NCBI GenBank assembly: GCA_022457065.1
Contig: JAJGBQ010000015.1
Coordinates: forward strand, 1 to 23,441
Length of the DNA stretch: 23,441 bases
Source: Curvularia sp. ZM96
Lineage: Eukaryota; Ascomycota; Dothideomycetes; Pleosporales; Pleosporaceae
Reading direction: 5' to 3'
Position numbers and translations under genes: made by a program
Part shown: positions 17,093 through 23,441 of the stretch, one piece after another
How the letters are laid out: the number at the start of each line of letters is the position of its first letter
Numbering within the stretch: position 1 is the first letter of the stretch
Notes under the pieces: model-generated
Seen by the model: the letters and a program-made list of their open reading frames with translations, nothing else
Told to the model about the DNA's origin: nothing
Database searches by the model: none

Positions 17093-18273
17093 ATGAACAT
17101 GCAGGTGCGGCAAGCATGGTGGCGCGACCTTTCAGTACCGGCCCTCGTTGCCGGCTTCATTACTGTGCTGGTTGGCTTCGCCGATTCGGCCGTCATCGTG
17201 TTCCAGGCTGCAAGCCGTCGGTGCAACAGCCAGGCACAGATCGCCTCATGGATGTGGGCACTGGGACTGGGCATGGGTGTCACCTGCATCGGGCTGTCGC
17301 TGCGCTATCGCGTGCCGGTGGTGACCGCGTGGTCGACACCGGGCGCGGCAATGCTGGTGGTCGGTGCCGGTGGCGCCTCGCTCGCTGAAGCCACCGGTGC
17401 ATTCCTGCTCGCCGCGGTGCTGGGCATGCTGGCGAGCTTCTCCGGCATCTTCGCCCGATTGATGCAGCGGGTGCCGATGGCGCTGGCCGCCGGCATGCTG
17501 GCCGGCGTCCTGCTGCGCTTCGGTCTGCTGAGACGTGTTCGTGGCCATGAACACCCAGCTGGTGCTGGCGCTGGCGATGTTTGCCACCTGGCTGGCCGGA
17601 CGCCGCCTGTTCCCGCGCTATGCGGTCATCGCCACCCTGCTGGTCGGCATCGCGGTCGCGGCCAGCCGTGGCCTGCTGCGCACAGCAGGTACAGCTGCAA
17701 CTGGCGGTACCGCAATGGGTGACCCATCCTTGTCCTGGACGGCGGTGGCCGGCATCGCCCTGCCCCTGTTCGTGGTCACCATGGCCTCGCAGAACATTCC
17801 GGGCGTGGCGGTGATGCGGGCCTCCGGCTACGACGCACCGGTGTCGCCGCTGATCGGCTGGATCGGTGTGGTCAATACGCTGCTGGCACCATTCGGGGCG
17901 TACGCGCTGAACGGCGGCAATCACCGCGGCGATCTGCATGGGTCGCGATGCGCATGAGGACCCGGCACGACGCTATACCGCCGCCATGGCGGCGGGTGCC
18001 TTCTACATCGTCATCGGACTATTCGGTGCCACCGTGGCCGCGCTGTTCGCTGCGTTCCCGAAGGAGCTGGTGGCCTGCGTGGCCGGTATTGCGCTGTTCG
18101 GCACCATCGCCAACAGCCTGGCCAGTGCGCTGGCGGTGGAGCGGACCGCGAGGCGGCACTGGTCACCTTCCTGGTCACCGCCTCGGGCGTTTCACTGGCC
18201 GGCATCGGCTCGGCGTTCTGGGGCCTGGTGGCCGGTGCTGTGCCTGCTGGTGCGGCCCCGTCAGGGCCGCTGA
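17093..18273 (+). CDS. benE: BenE-family (benzoate/H+ symporter type) membrane transporter, frameshifted
   Basis: A polytopic inner-membrane protein of the BenE family, whose characterised member moves benzoate with protons. The start at 17093 (MNMQVRQAWWRDLSVPALVA) follows a strong Shine-Dalgarno. Family features in order: GFITVLVGFADSAVIVFQAA (about 17150-17210), SLRYRVPVVTAWSTPGAAML (about 17296-17355), a long run of hydrophobic helices, LPLFVVTMASQNIPGVAVMR (about 17760-17818), then ICMGRDAHEDPARRY (about 17933-17970) and a C-terminal helix pair ending LVRPRQGR. Length is about 393 residues, typical for the family. Frame breaks lie near 17205, 17530, 17690, 17915, 18145 and 18235. No benzoate-catabolism genes are near, so the substrate is uncertain. 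Divergent from the rRNA operons; convergent with the next gene, whose stop is six bases away. Confidence 0.88.
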
Positions 18274-18279
18274 CCTGTC

Positions 18280-19045
18280 CTACCCCGCCAGTGCGGCGCC
18301 GACGGTGCTCAACACCACCGAGATGACGATGGCGGCCAGTGTGGCGACCACGCTGGTGCCGCCGCGTGCGGTCAGCTCGCTGCGCAGCCGTGCGTCATCG
18401 CCGCCGCTGACGGCACAGGCTTGGGCGATCAGGCGTTGGCGGTGTGCCAGGTACCAGGTGTTGCCAAAGGTGCCGGTGGTGACGCTGAGCGCGATGGTGA
18501 TGACCAGCGACGCCTTCGGGCACATCCAGCAAGGTCTCCACCACGCTGATCAGCAGCAGCAGGCCGACCCACATTGCCGCCAGGCGGTACATCCTGCGGT
18601 ACATCATCCAGATCGGGCCGAGCAGGAAGGCCGGCCAGTGCCAGGTTCCACTGGCGGTGGCAATGCCCTGATCCAGCCGCCAGCGCTGGCGATAGATCGG
18701 GAAGTTGCCGCCGACCACGCTGGCGTACAAGGCCATCGCCCTCCAGCCCCGCGGCGGCAGCCGTATCCGGTGCAGCGGCGGGGCTCGATACGGATCGGAC
18801 GGATCGCCGACACTTGGCGCAACGACCTCAACCGGTGGGGCTGTGTCGATATCCGGAACGGCGCCATCTCGATGGGCGTTGAATCCTGTTCAGCTCCGCC
18901 AAGGGGCGCCACGAGGGCATGCCTCGCGCCACAGCAGCGTGCGTGCCGTCACCGTGCCATCCTGCTGCAGGCGACGCAGGGCGGCCAGGTCCACCGGTCC
19001 TTCGCTCTGCCTGCTGTTGGCGTACCACCACTGTGCGTCCTGCAT
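18280..19045 (-). CDS. GYF-like (DUF4339) domain plus DUF2628-type membrane protein, frameshifted
   Basis: The start at 19045 (MQDAQWWYANSRQSEGPVDL) has AAGGA upstream. The first ~60 residues match the bacterial GYF_2/DUF4339 pattern: WWYA..., a GPV segment, ALRRLQQDGTVTARTLLWRE and a following W. A proline-rich linker is followed by a membrane part resembling DUF2628: YRQRWRLDQGI, WHWPAFLLGPIWMMYRRMY (about 18590-18645), then hydrophobic AAMWVGLLLLISVVETLLD and, in the last frame, FGNTWYLAHRQRLI and a final helix VVATLAAIVISVVLSTVGAA. Length about 255 residues. Function is unknown; GYF_2 domains are thought to mediate protein contacts. Frame breaks lie near 18880, 18790 and 18520. It starts 26 bases after the mutarotase stop, so the two are probably co-transcribed. 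Confidence 0.72.
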
Positions 19046-19071
19046 GAAAACATCCTTGCTGCGTTGATTCG

Positions 19072-19941
19072 TTACCGGGTTACCGGTGTCCACGGTGCCG
19101 CGGACAATGTCTGTGACAGCACATGGCTGCCACCCGGCGGCAGGGTCACCACGTCGGGTCCGGCGTTGGCCGCTTCCAGGCAGACGTAGTCGCGCCAGCC
19201 CTCACCCACATCTGCCATCTTCGCTGCAGCCTCGGCACCGGGATTCCACGCCACCAGCGAGCGGCTTCCTTCCGTACGGATGTTGATGCGGCGTTTCAGC
19301 ACCGGATCACGCAGGACATAGTGACCCTTGGCCTGCGTGTAGATGCGGTCGCTGCGCCCGGGATCACGAGGGATCGCGCAACGTCCAGCGCCCTGCTGCC
19401 GACGCGGCGTCGCAGGTTCTCGAACTTGTCCAGATAGTCCAGTCCGTCCGCCGTCCACATCCACCGCGCTGGCGTCACCCACGCGGAAATAGTTGTGCAG
19501 CGCCTGGGTGATGCTGGCAGGGGAACTGCCGACGTTCTCGGTGATCAGTCGCTGGTCAACTGGCGGCCTACACGCACAGTCATCCTCAATCGCAGGTCAG
19601 GCTCTGCAGCACCGGGGGTGCCAGCGTGAGCTCGATGCTGCCGTCGTCAAGCGACGGGCCTGTTGCAGTTCCACGGCACGGTAGACGAAACCGTGGGCGG
19701 GCACGTCGTTGCCCTGGCCTTGGCGGCCGAAGTACGGCCAGCAGACAGGGCTGCCTCCGCGGATCGGCGTGGGCAGTTCGGCGCGCCGGGGACAGCCACA
19801 TCAGATCCGGCTGGCCCTTGGGCACGAAGGAAAGCAGCTGGCCGCCAAACACACTGATGGCCGCGCTGGCGTCGCCGGTTTCCACCAGCCAGGCATCGAG
19901 CCCTGGTACTGCCCGCTGCGTACACCCTGGATCTGCTGCAC
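19072..19941 (-). CDS. D-hexose-6-phosphate mutarotase (aldose 1-epimerase superfamily), frameshifted
   Basis: An enzyme of the YeaD-type glucose-6-phosphate 1-epimerase family, which speeds interconversion of alpha and beta sugar phosphates. Visible family blocks: LDAWLVETGDASAAISVFGG with QLLSFVPKGQPDLMWLS (about 19800-19900), a TPIRGGSPVCWPYFG-like stretch spread over two frames (about 19720-19770), HGFVYR with the conserved His, and near the end LVAWNPGAEAAAKMADVGEG followed by WRDYVCLEAANAG (about 19160-19255). The product has no signal peptide, so it is cytoplasmic. The start is uncertain: I favour GTG at 19941 (VQQIQGVRSGQYQG) with GGAG about 10 bases upstream; an ATG at 19998 is in the same frame but overlaps the end of mltB. 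The stop is TAA at 19072-19074. Frame breaks lie near 19905, 19770, 19680, 19565 and 19390. Confidence 0.84.
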
Positions 19942-19949
19942 GTGGGATC

Positions 19950-21229
19950 GACTCCGTATGGCCGGCGATTGCACGGCACTGTAGTTGCTGGGAAGCATGA
20001 AACGCGTGGGCACCGGTGCGGTGCGCGGCGCGTTCTGCGGAGTGCGAAGGATACGCTGTCCGCGCGCCCATCTGCGTTGGCCCAGCCCGAACGCGCTGCT
20101 CGACCTGGATAGCGCGACGCGTGGCCGTACCGATCATGCCGTCGGCGGTGCCGATATCGTGGCCGCGGGCCAGCAGCAGCGTCTGCAGCTGGCGGCGCTC
20201 ATCACGGCCGATGCGGATCGTCGGTCGGCCAGGCGGTGGCCAGCCCGGTACCGCCACGCAGCTGGTCGGCCAGCGTGGCGATCGCCAGCGCGTAGCTTTC
20301 GGCGGCGTTGTAGCTGTAGATCGCGTCGTAGTTGCGGAACACCAGCAGCGCCGGCCCTTGCTGCCGGCCGGCAACAGCAGGGCGGCACGCGCATCGGCCG
20401 GGAGATTGGCCGGGGCCAGCACGCTCCCATCCAGCGCGGTCACGCCCTGCGCGCGCCAGTCAGCCAGGGCCGACGTTGGGTACGCCCCGCCTGGCCGGCA
20501 TTGAAACCCGCCGGGATCCGCACTTCCATACCCCACGGCTCGCCGCTGCGCCAGCCGGCGCCGGTAGTTGGCGGTGGAGGCCAGTGCATCGGGAATGCTG
20601 CCGACCAGGTCGCGGCGGCCATCGCCATCACCATCCACGGCGATGCGTGCATAGGTGCTGGGCATGAACTGCGTGTGCCCGAGGCACCGGCCCAGGAACC
20701 GGTAAGCCCCTGCGCCTGCAGGTCGCCGCGGTCGATCAACTTGAGCAGGGCCAGCAGCTCACGCGGAGAAGGGCTGGCGGCGGCCGGCACGGAACAGCGT
20801 AGCCAATGACTGCAGCAGCGGGCGCTTGCCGAACACGCGGCCGTAGTCGCTCTCCACGCCCCAGACCGCGACGATGGTGGCCGGATCGACGCCGTACTGC
20901 GCCGACACGCGATCGAGCAGGTCGCGGTGCTGCTGCAGCAGGGCGCGCCCATCGTCCACGCGCTGGCGATCGACCAACGCGGCCAGGTAGTCCAGATCGG
21001 CGTGGTGAATTCCGGCTGCGCGTCGAGCAGGCCGAGCACGCTGGAATCGGGGTGAGCCCGGCGATAATCCCATTGAAGCGGTCGGCACTGATGCCTGGCT
21101 GGCGGCTGTCGATTGCAGGACGGCCAGGCGGCGGCTGAAAGCGGCATCGCTGCTGGCCGCAGGCGCTGCTGTCGAAGCGGGTGCCGCGGCGAGCACGGCC
21201 GCCAGGCCGAGCGTGGTCAGAATGGGCAT
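19950..21229 (-). CDS. mltB: Lytic murein transglycosylase, MltB family, with peptidoglycan-binding domain, frameshifted
   Basis: Cleaves the MurNAc-GlcNAc bond of peptidoglycan with formation of 1,6-anhydroMurNAc. The start at 21229 (MPILTTLGLAAVLAAAPAS) has GGAGG nearby and gives an Ala-rich signal peptide. The catalytic domain shows YGVDPATIVAVWGVESDYGR (about 20850-20910), with the Glu of VESDYG as the expected catalytic acid, then LLALLKLIDRGDLQAQGLTG and SWAGASG, continuing in another frame as HTQFMPSTYARIAVDGDGDG (about 20615-20675), the usual MltB block. Later come a FRNYDAIYSYNAAESYAL-like segment near 20300-20340 and a PG_binding_1 repeat (RDERRQLQTLLLARGHDIG, about 20160-20215). 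The end is not fixed: the reading runs to about 19950-20000 with no clean stop, because of indels near the mutarotase start. Frame breaks lie near 21050, 20990, 20765, 20680, 20560 and 20350. Confidence 0.86.
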
Positions 21230-21305
21230 GGCGTCCTCCGTGTTGCCGTTGCGGGCCATCTTAGGCGCAGCGTAGGCGAACCTGAAGCGCGCGGGCTGGC
21301 GGCGG

Positions 21306-22276
21306 CTAAAGGGCGCGAAGCAGGCGCAGGCCATAGCCGGGCTTTCAGCATCCAGCGCCGCACGACCTGCGAGGCCGCTGGCAGCAGCAACGCTTCGAAG
21401 CTGTCGTCGGTGTACTTGTGGCTGTATTCGACGCGGATCGGCTCGTCGGCCTGGAAGTGGAAGGTGCGGCCATCCAGACGGACGTCCTGTGCGCGCTGGC
21501 TGACCAGATCGGTTTCGATGCGCAGCCGCGCAATGCTGTAGCGGGCGCGGTGGCGGAAGCCGTCCAGATCGAAGTCGCTGCCGATCTCGCGGTTCAGGCG
21601 CGCCAGCAGGTGAGGGTGAATGCAGCAGTGATGCCCTGCACATCGTTGTGGGCAGCTTCGATCAATGCCGCCCCTTGTGCAGATCGATGCCGACCAGGGC
21701 CAGGCCATCGCGGCCCATGGTCTGGCGCGCATCGCGCGCAGCAGTGCGACGGCATCCTTCGACGAAATTGCCCAACGTGGAGCCGGGAAGAACAACAGGC
21801 GCCGCGCAGGCTCGCGTTCCGGTGCCGGGACGGCGACCGCGCGGTGAAGTCGGCACAGACCGGCAGCATCTCGACGTCCGGCAGCGCCGGGGCCAGATGG
21901 TCGATGCTGGACAGCAGCGCGGCGCGCGAGATCTCGATGGGGGTGTGAGGCCACGGGGTCCTGCAGTGCCGCCAGCAGCAGCGCAGTCTTGCGGCCACTG
22001 CCGCTGCCCAGCTCCACCACATGAACATGAGGACCGACGCTGCGGGCGATGTCCGGCAGCACCCGCGCCAGCAGCGCCAGCTCGGTACGCGTGGGGGTAG
22101 TACTCGCAGGTCTGCGTGATCTGCTCGAACAGGCGTGAGCCGCGTGCATCGTAGAAATACTTGGATGGCAGCTGGCGCGGTGTGCGCGACAACCCGGCCA
22201 CCACGTCGGTGAGGATCTGCTGGCGGCCGGGGGTGAGGTCGGTCAACGCCTGCAGCGCGTCGTGCACGGTGCTCAT
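21306..22276 (-). CDS. egtD: L-histidine N-alpha-methyltransferase EgtD, frameshifted
   Basis: EgtD transfers three methyl groups from S-adenosylmethionine to the alpha-amino group of histidine, making hercynine, the first step to ergothioneine. The start at 22276 reads MSTVHDALQALTDLTPGRQQ, then LPSKYFYDARGSRLFEQITQ and TCEYYPTRTE, the classical opening of this family. The SAM-binding stretch VHVVELGSGSGRKTALLLAA lies at about 21975-22035. Later come FFPGSTLGNF (about 21770-21800), DGLALVGIDLHKG, AHNDVQGITAAF, and RIETDLVSQRAQDVRLDGRT with VEYSHKYTDDSFEALL (about 21400-21445). The stop is TAG at 21306, reached in the frame ending GYGLRLLRAL, giving about 323 residues, normal length. Frame breaks lie near 22100, 21950, 21840, 21790, 21660 and 21340. 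The ATG overlaps the egtB stop by ATGA. Confidence 0.93.
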
Positions 22277-23441
22277 GTGAGGTCCTGGCCAGGCGCAGTC
22301 GGAGAACTGCCAGCGCGCCGGCGGCATGGAAGAAATTGCGATAGCTGGCGCGCGCATGGCCCCGTGGCGTGACGCAGCTGCCGCCGCGCAGCACCCATTG
22401 GCCGCACATGAACTTGCCGTTGTACTCACCGAGGTTGCCCGCGAAAGGGCGGTAGCCGGGATAGGCACCATACGCGCTGTGAGTCCACTCCCGAACATCA
22501 CCGAACAGCTGGCGCGGGCCACTGCCCTGCCCCGCCTGCGGGTGCAGGTGATCGTCATCGGCAAAGTGGCCCCGCACCGCCTGAGACGCGGCGGCGGCCT
22601 CCACTCGAACTCGCTGGGCAGGCGTGCCCCGGCCCAGCGAGCACAGGCATCGGCCTCGAAGTAGCTGAGATGGCAGACCGGCGCGTGCGGATCCAGCTCG
22701 CGCCAACCGCCCCAGGGTGTATTCGCGCTGCAGGGTGTCATCCAGTACAGCGGGTGCTGCCAGTCCTCGGCTTCACGCAACGCCCAGCCTTCACTGAGCC
22801 ACCAGCGCGGTTCGCGGTAGCCGCCGGCATCGATAAAACGGTACTCGGCATTGCTGACGGGACGTTCGGCCAGAGCATGTGCCAGCAGCACGGTGCGGCG
22901 GCGATTCGTTGTCGTGAGGCAAACGCAGCGTGCTGCGGCCAGGATGCAGCGCCGACGGTAACGATGCGCTCGGTGATTGATCCAGCCCTGCACTGGCAGC
23001 GCCAGGAGGTGGGCAGGTCCTCGCGGTAGGCCGGCTGCAGCGGATTGCACCAGAACGCGTGCTTGATGTCGGTCAACAACAACTCCTGATGCTGTTGTTC
23101 GTGCTGCAGGCCAGCTGCAGGTTGTGCAGCGCGTGTGGGTCCAGGTCACCTGCCGATAGCCGCGACTGCACCTGTGCATCGACCTGCTGGCGATAGTCAT
23201 GCACCTGCTGGAGCGAGGAGCCGTGAGAGGAGGCCGCGCTGCGGCCGAGGCATGGGCGGGGCCGATACTCTTGTAGTAGCTGTTGAACAGGTAGTCCCAT
23301 GCAGGGTCATGGTACAGGCGCAGCCGGGAAGCCGGCCAGCACGAAGCGTTCGAAGAACCAGGTGGTGTAAGGCCAGGTGCCACTTGCTGGGGCTGGCATC
23401 GGCCATGCTCTGCAGCATGGCGTCCTCGGCGCTGAGTGGGC
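22273..23441 (-). CDS. egtB: Ergothioneine biosynthesis protein EgtB (5' end beyond window), frameshifted
   Basis: EgtB is a non-heme iron enzyme that oxidatively joins hercynine to a thiol donor to give the sulfoxide precursor of ergothioneine. The N-terminal DinB_2-like part is visible as MADASPSKWHLA, RLYHDPAWDYLFNSYYKSIG (about 23260-23320), LDPHALHNLQL and, in the next frame, LLLTDIKHAFWCNPLQPAYR; the iron-binding H-x3-H-x-E motif falls at the frame break near 23085-23105. The C-terminal FGE-sulfatase-like part shows VSNAEYRFIDAGGYREP, WWLSEGWALREAEDW, PVCHLSYFEADACARWAGAR, LPSEFEW, and in another frame FGDVREWTHSAYGAYPGYRP and FMCGQWVLRGGSCVTPRGHA. The stop (TGA 22275-22273) is in a third frame; one lost G explains it. 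About 390 codons are present, so 30-50 residues are missing beyond 23441. Confidence 0.93.

Overview
The window looks like chromosomal DNA from a Stenotrophomonas of the S. maltophilia complex (Gammaproteobacteria, Lysobacteraceae). The evidence is 16S rRNA text that matches that genus as I remember it (including the V1 loop around 10770-10800), the high-GC coding style, the operon order 16S-tRNA-Ala-tRNA-Ile-23S-5S, and a cluster of GTAG-headed palindromes of the SMAG type. The sequence is full of small insertions and deletions. Every protein gene is split over two or three frames, and both rRNA operons carry changes at sites that are near-universal in bacteria. I read this as uncorrected sequencing or assembly error, not gene decay, and annotate each gene over its full span.

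Left part (1-5369): the start of tatA (minus, cut by the window edge), a secreted SYLF-domain protein (minus), then hemH (ferrochelatase), an alpha/beta hydrolase overlapping it by ATGA, and a multi-span membrane methyl-accepting chemotaxis protein (all plus).

Middle (5370-17092): a REP-rich spacer, then two complete rRNA operons in direct tandem on the minus strand, about 5.6 kb per unit. The operon at higher coordinates (16454 down to 11358) ends at a terminator only about 80 bp upstream of the promoters for the second (10860 down to 5782). Each has tandem sigma70-type promoters with a GC-rich discriminator, inverted repeats flanking 16S and 23S that would form the RNase III processing stems, and a boxA-like site before 23S.

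Right part (17093-23441): a BenE-family transporter (plus), divergent from the rRNA operons, then a minus-strand run of egtB (cut by the window end), egtD, a lytic murein transglycosylase (MltB family), a D-hexose-6-phosphate mutarotase and a GYF/DUF2628-type membrane protein. egtB and egtD overlap by ATGA and give the two-gene ergothioneine route (EgtD trimethylates histidine, EgtB adds the sulfur).

I found no mobile element, phage, CRISPR array or defence system. The points most worth checking are the tandem rRNA operons with unequal promoter sets, and the sequence errors, especially a 23S copy whose P-loop region is replaced.
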